From Sphingobacteriales bacterium (GTDB lineage: Bacteria > Bacteroidota > Bacteroidia > Chitinophagales > Chitinophagaceae): DNA of 64,000 nt. The notes under the pieces were generated by a model. It worked only from the letters and a program-made list of their open reading frames with translations, did no database searches and was not told the DNA's origin. The stretch lies in the NCBI GenBank assembly GCA_016192105.1, contig JACPUV010000023.1, forward strand, positions 1 through 64,000, read 5' to 3'. Positions 25,324 through 34,383 of the stretch are shown here, piece after piece (the stretch's first letter is position 1; each line of letters opens with the position of its first letter). The position numbers and the translations under genes are program-made.

Positions 25324-25338
25324 TCTTTATTATAAAGA
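25324..25338. promoter_or_regulatory. Palindrome overlapping the araC-type promoter
   Basis: TCTTTAT-T-ATAAAGA is a perfect 7-bp inverted repeat ending 3 bp before the AraC-family ATG. It overlaps TATCTTTA (25322-25329), a near match to the -7 element. It is a candidate operator for autoregulation. Confidence 0.4.
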
Positions 25339-25341
25339 CAA

Positions 25342-26130
25342 ATGATCGGAATAAAAAACCTGGAGAACCTAACTGACTTTCATACTCCGCAACGAATAAT
25401 GAAGTACGTGCTGGTTTATTGTTCTTCCGGCAGTATCAGGATGCTCGTGGATGAAAAGGAATTCAGTATTGGCGCCGGCCAGGTGATTACCATCACTTCA
25501 GGGCAGGTTCACTGCATTACTAACAGCAAAAAAGCAAAAGGATATGTGCTGGAATTTACCCTGGATTTTTTCTGCAAGGACGATAAGGATATTGAACTGA
25601 TATTTCACAATGGCTTGTTTTGCCACTTTGCCATGAATGAAGTAATAGCGGTGGATAAAGAAATTTTAGCTGCCCAGCTCAGTCTTATCCAACAGGAGCT
25701 GAAGGAGCAGCCTTACCAATACCTGATTTCCATTCACAGCCGGATTGAACTGATACTGGTGACGATTAACCGGGCTAAAGTAAAAAGAGGCGATGAAATT
25801 TGGAAACCCGATGCCCTGTTTCTGAAATTCCTGGAAGCCGTGCGGGATAATTTTAAACACAACTATACGGTTGCCTGGTTTGCGAGGACGCTGGGTACAA
25901 CTGAACTGAAGCTGAATGAGCTCGCAAAACTGCATGCAGGCAAGACCGCCCAGCTCGTTATACATGGGCTTGTTACTTCGGAAGCAAAGCGATTACTTAT
26001 TTACGGGGAATATACCGTAAAAGAAGTGGCCTGCCAGCTTGGCTTTAATGATCCTTTCTATTTCTCCAATTTTTTCAAAAAGCAAACAAAGCTTTCACCC
26101 AGGCAATACAAGGAGCGCTTTCCTATATAA
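25342..26130 (+). CDS. AraC-family transcriptional regulator
   Basis: The 262-residue protein has an N-terminal cupin-like sensor domain (about 1-130, with VLVYCSSGSIRMLVDEKEFSIGAGQVITITSGQVH). The C-terminal AraC DNA-binding domain has two helix-turn-helices (about 165-260), ending in the signature GFNDPFYFSNFFKKQTKLSPRQYKERF. Immediately downstream are doxX-like, cupin and MBL-fold genes with their own promoter-like element, so this regulator probably controls them. The effector is unknown. Confidence 0.9.
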   Translation: MIGIKNLENLTDFHTPQRIMKYVLVYCSSGSIRMLVDEKEFSIGAGQVITITSGQVHCITNSKKAKGYVLEFTLDFFCKDDKDIELIFHNGLFCHFAMNEVIAVDKEILAAQLSLIQQELKEQPYQYLISIHSRIELILVTINRAKVKRGDEIWKPDALFLKFLEAVRDNFKHNYTVAWFARTLGTTELKLNELAKLHAGKTAQLVIHGLVTSEAKRLLIYGEYTVKEVACQLGFNDPFYFSNFFKKQTKLSPRQYKERFPI

Positions 26131-26182
26131 AAATTACATGCTTTTCTCATAATTCTCTATTCTCTGGCTGCCCGGCGCCGGT

Positions 26183-26190
26183 CATCTTTG
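26183..26190 (+). promoter_or_regulatory. Possible -7 element of the doxX-cupin-MBL operon
   Basis: CATCTTTG differs by one base from TAnnTTTG and lies 38 bp before the DoxX ATG, in the 97-bp gap after the AraC gene. Confidence 0.3.
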
Positions 26191-26227
26191 CATCGGTAAA
26201 ATATTCGCTCATAAAAACAGATATACA

Positions 26228-26641
26228 ATGATGATGGATTTCGCATCCGTACTGCTTCGGCTGGCTTTGGCGGCCGGTTTTCTTTCCGCCGTGGCCAGCC
26301 GCCTGAATGTATTGTACCGGAACGCATCGGGCTGGGGTGGTTTTATTGACTATACGGCCCAGGTCAATTCCTTTCTTCCAAAAAAATTAATCCCAACTGT
26401 GGCCGTAACGGCCACTGTACTTGAAACAGTCCTTGCTTTATTATTATTTCTTGGCTATCAAACCAGGTGTGCTGCTTTTGGGGCTGCCGGGCTTACACTG
26501 GTATTTGCAGTAGCAATGTCCGTTTCTTACGGCATCAAAGAACCGCTCGATTATTCAGTATTTGCATTCAGCGCAGGAGCATTTTTATTGGCCTCCCTGC
26601 CCACTTATAAATGGAGCATTGATCAGTTGCTCACCTCCTAA
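26228..26641 (+). CDS. DoxX-family membrane protein
   Basis: The 137-residue protein is almost entirely hydrophobic with four predicted membrane helices (about residues 5-22, 55-75, 80-98, 108-126). This is the DoxX/MauE-type layout and size. Such small inner-membrane proteins are linked to quinone or thiol redox chemistry, but the role of most is not known. It is the first gene of a tight unit with a cupin (26 bp downstream) and an MBL-fold enzyme, behind an AraC regulator. Confidence 0.75.
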   Translation: MMMDFASVLLRLALAAGFLSAVASRLNVLYRNASGWGGFIDYTAQVNSFLPKKLIPTVAVTATVLETVLALLLFLGYQTRCAAFGAAGLTLVFAVAMSVSYGIKEPLDYSVFAFSAGAFLLASLPTYKWSIDQLLTS

Positions 26642-26667
26642 TTCCCTCTAATAAAACAATTACTAAA

Positions 26668-27021
26668 ATGAATACAGACATCAACCATTACATGGTCAGG
26701 AAAAATCAAAAAGAATGGCAGCCACTCGTGGAAAAAGGTGTTCGCTATGAAGGTATATGGGTAAGATCCCTCCTCTTTAATGAAAAGCAGGGCAGGTCAA
26801 CCAGCATCCAGTTAAAATTTGATCCCGGGGCCCGCTATCCCTATCACAATCACCCGGCAGGTGAAGAGATCTTTGTACTACAGGGGGAGGTTATTATAGA
26901 AAACCAGACCCTGTCTGAAGGCGACTACCTGTACACCCCTGCCGGTTTTAAACATTCAGTGAGCAGCAAGACCGGCTGCGTCCTGTTCTTTGTAATACCG
27001 GAAGAAATTGAACTATTATAA
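26668..27021 (+). CDS. Cupin-domain protein
   Basis: The 117-residue protein is a single cupin resembling the ChrR cupin domain. The metal-binding motif 1 is YHNHPAGEEIFVLQGE (from about residue 70; His, His and Glu ligands) and motif 2 is YTPAGFKHSVSS near 93-104. It may bind a metal and act as a small sensor or oxygenase-like enzyme. Its stop at 27021 precedes the next ATG by 16 bp, so it belongs to the doxX-cupin-MBL operon. Confidence 0.85.
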   Translation: MNTDINHYMVRKNQKEWQPLVEKGVRYEGIWVRSLLFNEKQGRSTSIQLKFDPGARYPYHNHPAGEEIFVLQGEVIIENQTLSEGDYLYTPAGFKHSVSSKTGCVLFFVIPEEIELL

Positions 27022-27037
27022 ACTCAGAATAAAACCC

Positions 27038-27826
27038 ATGAATAACCAGCTCATATGCAGCACCTGCGGAACGGCATATCCTGCCGGCTCAGTCCCGGAA
27101 ATATGTAATATCTGTCTTGACGAACGGCAATGGGTGCCCCGGGAAGGACAGGGCTGGACAAAACCCGCAGAACTGCATAAAAAATACAGTATTAAACTGA
27201 ACAGGCTAAAGCACCGGCTGTATGAGCTTGATATCAATCCACTGTTTGCCATTGGCCAGCGGGCCCTGCTGGTACTGAGTGAGCAGGGCAATATACTATG
27301 GGACTGCATTCCCTTGCTTGATGAGATGACCATTGAATTTATCAGGGCAAAGGGCGGGCTAAGGGGCATTGCTTTTTCGCACCCGCATTTTTACAGCAAT
27401 ATGAACGACTGGGCTGGCGTGTTTGACTGTCCTATTTACATCCATAAAAAAGATGAGCAGCATATTGTTGCAACGGGCAAACATCTAAGTCTCTGGACAG
27501 GAGATGAAATGCCGCTTTGGGATGGAATGCGGCTCATCAATATTGGCGGGCACTTTGAGGGAAGCAGTATTTTGCATGTCCCTTTTTTGTCAGAAGAAGG
27601 GAGCATACTTTGTGGCGACAGCTTATTCCTTTCCCCCAGTAAAAAACACTTTTCGGCGGTGTACAGTTCCCCTAACCGGATTCCGCTGGCGCTTTCAGAA
27701 ATGAGGCGGATAAAAGATCGTCTTGACCAGATACCCTTTGATACTTTTTACGGTTATATTAAATCACAGAACTTAGACAAAGAAGTGAAAAGGATTTTAG
27801 AGCTATCCATGGAGAGGTATATTTAA
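27038..27826 (+). CDS. MBL-fold metallohydrolase with N-terminal zinc ribbon
   Basis: From ATG 27038 the protein is 262 residues. It opens with CSTCGTAYPAG and CNICLDERQW, two Cys pairs forming a zinc-ribbon-like or rubredoxin-like knuckle (residues 5-33). A metallo-beta-lactamase fold follows. The first motif is degenerate: GIAFSHPHFYSNMNDW (about 112-127) keeps HPHFY instead of HxHxDH. A later His (GGHFEGSS) and Asp (CGDSLF) are retained. Substrate unknown. The metal site may be single or altered. It is the last gene of the AraC-linked operon. Confidence 0.8.
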   Translation: MNNQLICSTCGTAYPAGSVPEICNICLDERQWVPREGQGWTKPAELHKKYSIKLNRLKHRLYELDINPLFAIGQRALLVLSEQGNILWDCIPLLDEMTIEFIRAKGGLRGIAFSHPHFYSNMNDWAGVFDCPIYIHKKDEQHIVATGKHLSLWTGDEMPLWDGMRLINIGGHFEGSSILHVPFLSEEGSILCGDSLFLSPSKKHFSAVYSSPNRIPLALSEMRRIKDRLDQIPFDTFYGYIKSQNLDKEVKRILELSMERYI

Positions 27827-27875
27827 CTGTTTTTCGCAGCAGACCGAGGTTTCTATTGCCAGTGCCAACAACATT

Positions 27876-27930
27876 CAGCATCTCCCTGCTCGCAGCTCAT
27901 TCCTCATAGCTCATAGCTCGCAGCTTCTTG
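27876..27930 (+). repeat. Imperfect heptamer tract before the caspase gene
   Basis: Seven-base units of the form CTCnnnn (CTCGCAG, CTCATTC, CTCATAG, CTCATAG, CTCGCAG) follow each other from about 27889. The rest of the 231-bp gap is AT-rich DNA before the caspase gene, with a TATATTTA -7-like element near 28037. Confidence 0.6.
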
Positions 27931-28057
27931 TGTCATCACTAAAGCTAAATCAAAAAAAAGCCTCAAACCTCCCTTTTCACTTTTTATTATCATATTTAGC
28001 CGGACAGCTGTTTTTGCCTATCGTCCAATATTATTATATTTATAATCCTATCCGCCT

Positions 28058-31000
28058 ATGCCCAAGTGTATTTTCCACATCCTGTTCTGGTTACTGCCCT
28101 GTGCCCTGATTGCACAGGAACGGGGATTGATTGTAACGCCCTATTCCGGCGCCCTTCAGTCGCCCTTAAAAGGAGATTCGGGTAAGAGAAAAGCAGCCCT
28201 GCTGGTGGGGGTGGCAGACTACAGCAGCCCTAAACTGAAACTGAAATACGCCGGCCGCGATGCCCGCCTTTTTTTCAGCTATCTCACCGAAACGAGGGGC
28301 TTTCCCAAAGAGAATGTATTTATCCTGCCCGACTCAGCCGCCCGCTCGGGGAAAATATATAATTCCATTATTGACCTGATGAAATGGCTGGAGCCCGGCG
28401 ATGAGTTGGTGCTCTATTTCGCCGGTCACGGGGATGTGCAGCATGTCGCTGATTTTGATGAAGGTTTTTTCCTGGCTTGGGATGCCTCAGATTCCCGTAA
28501 TTATTTTGGCGCGGCCGGCACCGTAAAACTGAGCGACCTGGAACAATACACCAATCGCCTTGCCTTGAATAAAAAAGTGAAAGTGACCCTGGTGATGGAT
28601 GCCTGTCACTCGGGTTTCAGCCTGCACCAGGATGGATTCCTGAAAGCCCAGGAATCCATCAGCAACAGTTTTGGTAAAGTAACCCGTATGCTGGGCTGTA
28701 ACGCTAAGGAATTTTCCTTCGAAGCCGATTCGGTGGGTCATGGCCTTTTTACCTGGTACCTCGTGCAGGGGCTTATGGGGCTGGCCGATGAACCGGCCGA
28801 CAATAATGTAACAGCAGGGGAACTGGAACAATGGGTGAAAAACCGGGTATCGGCCGCCACCCATGGTAAACAAAACCCGGTAATGCAAACCCCGGCAGGG
28901 GCTGAGTGGTCCGTAAACGTCAGCCCTGAAACCCGCAACCTGGCCCTTACCCTTTTCCGGAATAAAAACTATGACGGTTTTCTTGCCGGCCGCGGCAGTG
29001 GTAATCCCGACACCCTGGATTTAAGCGGTTACCAGCAATATGTGGACCGATATAACCGGTTCCTTCAACAGGAAAAACTGTACGGAGAGGATTCCAGTTG
29101 TCTCTCAGTAATCAAACTACTGGAATCACTGCAGGGCCGTACCGCCGCTGAACTAAGGAATGGTTTACGTAACCATCTCGCGGAAGTACTGGAAACACAA
29201 AGCCAGTTAGTGCTGAATGAATACCTGACAGGTAAAAGCCTGCTGCCCCCGCCATCGGTGTACCGGAAAGCAGGGGAGGAAGCGTCCATCGCCCTTTCCC
29301 TGTTGCCGGATGAAGATCCGCGCCGGAAAAATATTTCCGTGATGTCGGCTTTTCACCGGGCCTATGCCAGTCTGCGCTATGAGGAATATGAAAAATTCGG
29401 GGAAGCCGGGCAATTGTTGCGGGACGCGATACAAACCGAGAACCGGGCGGCCTATCTCTATCTTACCCTGAGTTACCTCCTGCAGCACCAGCATAAATAC
29501 GATTCGGCCATTTTTTATGCCCAAAAAGCGGAAGCCCTGATTCCTACCTGGAGTCATCCGAAAAATGTACTGGGAAACTTGTACCATGATATTTACCAGT
29601 ATGAAAAATCGCTGGACTATCACCGCTCCGTATTAAAACTGGACAGCAGTTATGCCTGGAGTTATAATAATATCGGGGTAAGCCTGCTGGATATGGACAG
29701 GCTGAGCGAAGCCGAATATTTTTTCCAGCGGTCACTTGCCCTGAAAAAAACCCCGGGCCGGATTACTTATGACTATGATCTCGCCCGCAGTTATTCCAAC
29801 CTCGCCGTGATCGCCATGGAACGGAAACAATTCGCAGCGGCTGATTCGCTTTTTGCGCTTGCCGATTCCCTGGACCCCCGCTTTTCCTTTTCGCTCCGGA
29901 AATGGAGTGAACTAAGTGAAGAAACAGACGGTGACAAAGCGGAAGCCCTGCTAAAGAAAGCGTTGGCCACCAACCCCCATGAAGCGGAGAACTATTATGC
30001 CCTGGCTGAATTCTACCGGACGAAGCAGGCCAGTACCCGGAGCCGTGCAAGCATTGACAGCTTCTATTCCGAAGCCATCCTTCTCAATCCCTATAATGAA
30101 AGTTATTATGCCGGCATCGGTTTTCACCTGCTGGACGAAAACAGGTATGACAGTGCCTATACCTGGTTCCGTAAGGGAATCGATATGTCGGGCGGGAAAG
30201 CGGAAGCCTGGTCAAATATGGCCTGGTATTATAAGTTCGCGGGGGAAATGGATAAAGCGATCGCCGCTCTTGAAAAAAACCTGGAGCTGAATCCCTGGGA
30301 TATCGGCAGCGCGGAAAACCTGTCGGGCTTTATCCTGCAGGATAAAAAAGATCCGAAGAAAGCGGAGCAGGTGCTGTTGCGGCTGTTGCCCCTGCACCCC
30401 CATTCCCCCCGGGTGCATTTTCTTTTGGGCAATTTTTATTACCGCACAGGCAACACGGCAAAAGCGATAGCCGCATACCGCCAGTGCCTGCAGACAGACA
30501 GCCAGTATGTTCCCGCCGCGGAATCGCTGTCCCTGCTCCTGCTGCGCCAGGGCCAGATCCGTGAAAGCCTCGAATGGGCCGCGGTCTGCCGTCGTTTTAA
30601 CCCCGGCTTCAGTCTTTCCTACCTGCATGCGGCCGCCGCAGCCAGCATCAGGATGGCGCCAGCGGCAAAAACCGCCTGGCTGCGTCCATTCCTGCAGGCC
30701 TTTCCCGGCAGTGACCTGCTGGCAGAACTGTTGGCGGAGGCTGCCTACCGTTCGGGTAGCGGCATGAAAGATGCTTTACAACATGCAGGCATAACCGAAA
30801 ATAAGCTGGATTACCGCAACAGCGGATTACTGCGCTGGCTTTTCCTGCTGGCGGTGGAAGCCGGCGGACCGGAACAGCAAGAGGAATATGCCGGCCGGTA
30901 CCTGGAAGAAGTCCTGGTTCCCGAACCGGCCCTGCAGGCCCTGGCCTGCTGGCTCACCGGCAACAAAGAGGAAGCCGGTCAGTGGAAAAAAGAAGCCGGC

Positions 31001-31060
31001 CCGGGGGCTGCGGCATCCTATCGTACACAATTCAAAAAAATCTGGATCGCTATCCGATGA
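28058..31060 (+). CDS. Secreted caspase-family (C14) peptidase with long TPR array
   Basis: The 1000-residue protein has a signal peptide (residues 1-20, cleaved after LIAQ), so it acts outside the cytoplasm. The caspase/metacaspase domain (about 43-290) starts with KRKAALLVGVADY. Its dyad is His124 in YFAGHGD and Cys183 in MDACHSGFS. After a helical region, TPR-type repeats fill about 430-900 (for example HPKNVLGNLYHDIYQYEKSLDYHRSVLKLD and AWSNMAWYYKFAGEMDKAIAALEKNLELNP). The stop codon overlaps the start of the RHS gene (ATGA). The pair probably works together, perhaps peptidase and substrate. That is inference. Confidence 0.88.
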   Translation: MPKCIFHILFWLLPCALIAQERGLIVTPYSGALQSPLKGDSGKRKAALLVGVADYSSPKLKLKYAGRDARLFFSYLTETRGFPKENVFILPDSAARSGKIYNSIIDLMKWLEPGDELVLYFAGHGDVQHVADFDEGFFLAWDASDSRNYFGAAGTVKLSDLEQYTNRLALNKKVKVTLVMDACHSGFSLHQDGFLKAQESISNSFGKVTRMLGCNAKEFSFEADSVGHGLFTWYLVQGLMGLADEPADNNVTAGELEQWVKNRVSAATHGKQNPVMQTPAGAEWSVNVSPETRNLALTLFRNKNYDGFLAGRGSGNPDTLDLSGYQQYVDRYNRFLQQEKLYGEDSSCLSVIKLLESLQGRTAAELRNGLRNHLAEVLETQSQLVLNEYLTGKSLLPPPSVYRKAGEEASIALSLLPDEDPRRKNISVMSAFHRAYASLRYEEYEKFGEAGQLLRDAIQTENRAAYLYLTLSYLLQHQHKYDSAIFYAQKAEALIPTWSHPKNVLGNLYHDIYQYEKSLDYHRSVLKLDSSYAWSYNNIGVSLLDMDRLSEAEYFFQRSLALKKTPGRITYDYDLARSYSNLAVIAMERKQFAAADSLFALADSLDPRFSFSLRKWSELSEETDGDKAEALLKKALATNPHEAENYYALAEFYRTKQASTRSRASIDSFYSEAILLNPYNESYYAGIGFHLLDENRYDSAYTWFRKGIDMSGGKAEAWSNMAWYYKFAGEMDKAIAALEKNLELNPWDIGSAENLSGFILQDKKDPKKAEQVLLRLLPLHPHSPRVHFLLGNFYYRTGNTAKAIAAYRQCLQTDSQYVPAAESLSLLLLRQGQIRESLEWAAVCRRFNPGFSLSYLHAAAAASIRMAPAAKTAWLRPFLQAFPGSDLLAELLAEAAYRSGSGMKDALQHAGITENKLDYRNSGLLRWLFLLAVEAGGPEQQEEYAGRYLEEVLVPEPALQALACWLTGNKEEAGQWKKEAGPGAAASYRTQFKKIWIAIR

Positions 31061-32700
31061 AGAGAATACTGCTGATCATACTATTATACTGGCCGGCATC
31101 CGGGTTCAGCGGCGTGAATATCCGTACCGGTAATTTCTATATGTCCTATACCGATATTGAATTCCCGGGCACCGGGGCCGATATTACCCGGACCTATAAT
31201 TCCTTTACCAGCAGCACGGGCTATTTCGGTTATGGCTGGAGCTCCCTGCTGGAAACACAGCTTTTCGCTTTCCCCGACGGACAAATCGCCATCAGGTGGT
31301 GGGGCGGCGGGGGTATGGATATTTTCGGGCCCCCGGTAAAAGACCGGAACGGCCTGTACCAGATGATCGAAAAAATTATGACGGATGAAATCAGCCATGA
31401 TAAACTCGCCAATAATCCTTCTGCTATCGCCGGCAGGCGGGCGGAACTGGCTGCCGATGATTACACCCGCCTCAATGCCTATATCCGTTTAATCCGGGAT
31501 AAAAAAACGGCAGCCTGGTTTCCCGGCAGGCTGCCCCGGGAGTGGAAGAGAAATGTGAACCAGGTCATCCGCTGGAACGGAAAAAATTTTGTACTGGATA
31601 ACTGGGCAGACCGTTATCAATTTAATGCCGGCGGCCTGCTGACGGAAATACGGGAAGAGAAATTTTGGTTTCGCCTGCGTTACCAGCAGCAGCGTCTCTC
31701 GGTTATCCTGGTCGGCAATCAATACCAGTGCACGGTCAGTACAGACAGCCTTGGGCGCATTCTCCGTCTCCGGTACAGCGACAGCAGTGGATGGAAGGAA
31801 AGCCAGTATCGCTATGATACAGACAATAACCTGGTCTATTCAAAAGACGCCGGGGGCAACGAATACCGTTACCAGTATGACAAGGCGCATAACCTGATCC
31901 GGATCGGTTATACGGATGCAGGCAGTATGGAAATCAGCTATGATCCCGTTACCAACCGCACGCTGAAAGTGAAAGAACGCAACGGGGCTTTTACCACCTA
32001 CCAGTATCCGTACTTCTATACGCCTGAAGGAAAACTGAACCTGCTGCACTATGCCACCCGTATCCGGAAATTCGATAGCACCGGAGCGGCTGTATTCATG
32101 GAATATCATGAATATGAAAGCCGGACCCGGGCAGACGGGTCAGATTATCTTTACCGGCAACTGACACAAACCGATACCAGTTATGAAGAATCCCTGTATG
32201 ATCCTGATGTCGGCAATGCTTTCTACCGGAAGAAAAACAAGAAGGAGGCCTGGGCCACCTATGATGGCAAGGGTCGCTGCAGCACCCTGCGGATTAACGA
32301 CAGCCTGTATATTTCCGTCTATAATATACAGGACCTGCCGGAAAGTTTTATCCAGATCGATTCCCTCCGGCAGGATACCACCCGGTACAACTACCGGTAT
32401 GACGGGCAGAAAGAACTGGTTGAAAGTAGCCGCAACGGAACAATTTATCGGTTCAGCGGTGACCGGGAAAACGGGATACTGCGGATCAGCCGCGACAGCC
32501 TGACCCTGGAGATTGAGTATAAAAACGGACAACCGCAATCTGTATCCCATGAGCGGCTGGGCAAAATCAGCCTGGGCGAAGCCGGAAAAACAATATCCCC
32601 CGATCCCCGGGCAAACGAACTATTATCCCTGTACAACGAATGCGCAGAAATGCTGAAACCGAAAAAAGTGGCGCATGAGTGGATTTGGGAAAGAATCTAA
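31057..32700 (+). CDS. Short RHS/YD-repeat protein coupled to the caspase gene
   Basis: From ATG 31057, overlapping the caspase stop by 4 bp, the protein is 547 residues with a signal peptide (MKRILLIILLYWPASGFSG). A DUF6531-like segment follows (NIRTGNFYMSYTDIEF ... RTYNSF). YD-type repeats lie about 230-480 (SQYRYDTDNNLVYSKDAGGNEYRYQYDKAHNLIRIGYTDAG). Most RHS proteins exceed 1000 residues and end in a variable toxin. This one stops after a short tail (KKVAHEWIWERI) without a recognisable effector or core-associated domain. It may be a surface or scaffold protein, or a substrate of the neighbouring peptidase. Confidence 0.8.
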   Translation: MKRILLIILLYWPASGFSGVNIRTGNFYMSYTDIEFPGTGADITRTYNSFTSSTGYFGYGWSSLLETQLFAFPDGQIAIRWWGGGGMDIFGPPVKDRNGLYQMIEKIMTDEISHDKLANNPSAIAGRRAELAADDYTRLNAYIRLIRDKKTAAWFPGRLPREWKRNVNQVIRWNGKNFVLDNWADRYQFNAGGLLTEIREEKFWFRLRYQQQRLSVILVGNQYQCTVSTDSLGRILRLRYSDSSGWKESQYRYDTDNNLVYSKDAGGNEYRYQYDKAHNLIRIGYTDAGSMEISYDPVTNRTLKVKERNGAFTTYQYPYFYTPEGKLNLLHYATRIRKFDSTGAAVFMEYHEYESRTRADGSDYLYRQLTQTDTSYEESLYDPDVGNAFYRKKNKKEAWATYDGKGRCSTLRINDSLYISVYNIQDLPESFIQIDSLRQDTTRYNYRYDGQKELVESSRNGTIYRFSGDRENGILRISRDSLTLEIEYKNGQPQSVSHERLGKISLGEAGKTISPDPRANELLSLYNECAEMLKPKKVAHEWIWERI

Positions 32701-32745
32701 GAAAGTAATTGAAAAGTTGATAGGTTAAATGGTTGATAAGTTATT
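32701..32745 (+). repeat. AT-rich heptamer-like tract
   Basis: AGTTGAT, AGGTTAA, ATGGTTG and ATAAGTT follow in 7-bp steps (from about 32714) after the RHS gene. Similar tracts lie elsewhere in the window. Confidence 0.5.
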
Positions 32746-32937
32746 CCGTTACACCCCAACATCCCAACCTTACTCAAAATTTCCTCTATTACCGGGGAAT
32801 TCTTTCCCGGAACATTCCGGATTTGGTTCCCAAATCTCTCCATTTAAACAGCCCCCGGATGCTGCTAGCCGCTCTCCTCTTCTACCGGCGATGGTCACAA
32901 ACGCACATACCCTGCCAGTCTAAGTAAGATGAAGTGA

Positions 32938-33413
32938 GCAACCCTGTCCGTCAGCGCCCAGTATGAACATAACGGGAGCCGGTTAACCAGTGACAGTGTG
33001 ATCATACCGGGTGGTAATTACAATACAAGTGGCATATATACCGCTTATCATGATTTCATTTCCCTAAACCCGCAGTTGGAAAGGCGGTTTGCCGTTGGCA
33101 AGCTGGGCTTTATGCTACACGGTGGTTTCGATTATTCCTTCGGGCTTTCCAGGAGTGACCGGTTTGATTTCAGGCTCACGGCCGGCGGTATGATCAGCCG
33201 GAAAAAATGGAGCCTGTATCTGAACTATAAACATGGGCTCAGCAATTATACTACCGGGGAAAGGGGATGTCTGCTCCCGTATGCTCCCTATAAAACTATT
33301 CTACCGTTTACTGTAATACGAATGAAGCGGCTGGTTCGCCCAATGACTATTCGCTCATGGGCTCGTTGCCCGTTGGCTCATTCCCTCATTTTTCATACCT
33401 TACCGTCTTCTAA
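32938..33413 (+). pseudogene. Decayed outer-membrane barrel gene fragment
   Basis: In one frame from 32938 the translation reads ATLSVSAQYEHNGSRLTSDS and continues through LGFMLHGGFDYSFGLS and KKWSLYLNYKHGLSNYTTGE to about 33265. After that the frame loses its sense. In another frame, 33309-33413 reads NTNEAAGSPNDYSLMGSLPV and ends SFPHFSYLTVF*, a plausible barrel C-terminus with terminal Phe. A stop at 32935-32937 precedes the fragment and no signal peptide remains in frame. This is therefore a frameshifted remnant of an outer-membrane beta-barrel protein. Confidence 0.65.
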
Positions 33414-33424
33414 TAAGTAACTCC

Positions 33425-33943
33425 ATGACTCCCATCAACCGCCACTCCTCGCTTCGACCTCTCAGCCGCGAACACCACCATGCTTTATTGCTTTGCTGGA
33501 AGTTCAGGCAGGGATTTGCCAGGGGCGTGGAGCCCGGCAGGATGAAGAAATACGCGGATTGGTTCTGGGTGAATTACCTGGCGCCCCATTTTACCGCAGA
33601 AGAAAAATTCTTCTTCCCGATATTGAAAACGGATCATCCTTCCCTGGTAAAAGCCCTGAAAGAACATAAACTGCTGCAGAAATTATTTGAATCCACCGCC
33701 GATACAGCATACACCCTGCGGCAGATCGCTTTCGAACTGGAACAGCATGTGCGCTTTGAGGAAAGAACCCTGTTCAATGATATCCAGGAAGCGGCCAGCC
33801 CGGAGCAACTGGAAGCGCTGGCGAAACTGCATACGGAAGAAAAATTCACAGAGAATACAGAGGATATGTTCTGGCTGGAAGAACCGAAGGACCCGAAAAT
33901 AGAAGTAAAAACGGAGAAGAGAGGCGGAAGGCGCAAATTGTAG
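33425..33943 (+). CDS. Hemerythrin-domain protein
   Basis: The 172-residue protein has one HHE/hemerythrin domain. The expected His/Glu ligands are present: SREHHHALLL (near residue 14), HFTAEEKFFFPIL (near 55), EHKLL (near 80) and LEQHVRFEERTLF (near 105). Such a di-iron four-helix bundle may bind oxygen, nitric oxide or iron. The C-terminal 30 residues are charged and likely disordered (KDPKIEVKTEKRGGRRKL). It is preceded by the barrel pseudogene and followed by a gene-poor stretch. Confidence 0.85.
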   Translation: MTPINRHSSLRPLSREHHHALLLCWKFRQGFARGVEPGRMKKYADWFWVNYLAPHFTAEEKFFFPILKTDHPSLVKALKEHKLLQKLFESTADTAYTLRQIAFELEQHVRFEERTLFNDIQEAASPEQLEALAKLHTEEKFTENTEDMFWLEEPKDPKIEVKTEKRGGRRKL

Positions 33944-34383
33944 ATTGATTGCCAGTAGCGGGGCGGGAAATAGCATCAAAAATTTAACTGAGCCACAGCG
34001 GCCACAATGACCGGGTACAGTACTCCGGGGTCATTCCCAACGCTATCGCCCAACCCTACCCGTTGTTGCGTGTTAACCCGGCTGTTAAGAACCCTTATTA
34101 ACCATTTTATAATTTTTGATCCGAATCATCCAAAAAAAAGACGCTGGTTTTCGCAGGTGTTCGCCTTTTTATTTATTTTTATTATGGTATATACTTATAC
34201 TTCACTAAGGCGGTTTAGCAGCACATTTAGGTTTGGTTCTGTTTAGTTACTGTTATATTCTGGCAGGCAATTTCTCTTACCTGGAAGTTTAAAATTCTTT
34301 TTGAGAGAAGGGTCTTGCTTAAACTTATCCGTTCATTGCTATGCAATGCAGCGAAAATTCAACCATTCGTAAACTGTGATATT
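33944..34383. other. Gene-poor AT-rich spacer
   Basis: No credible gene is seen in these 440 bp, which are richer in A/T than the flanks. Short hydrophobic open stretches near 34130-34215 (for example FIYFYYGIYLYFTKAV in one frame) may be the remnant of a membrane protein, but stops break every frame. Confidence 0.4.

Noticed and set aside
31057..32700. A polymorphic RHS toxin with immunity gene
   Set aside because: The C-terminus has no recognisable toxin domain, the protein is short, and no small immunity gene follows. The next sequence is a repeat tract and a pseudogene.
34007..34246. A possible 79-residue protein in the gene-poor stretch before the SGNH gene
   Set aside because: It has no start context, biased composition or family resemblance, and the region shows no coding pattern in any frame.
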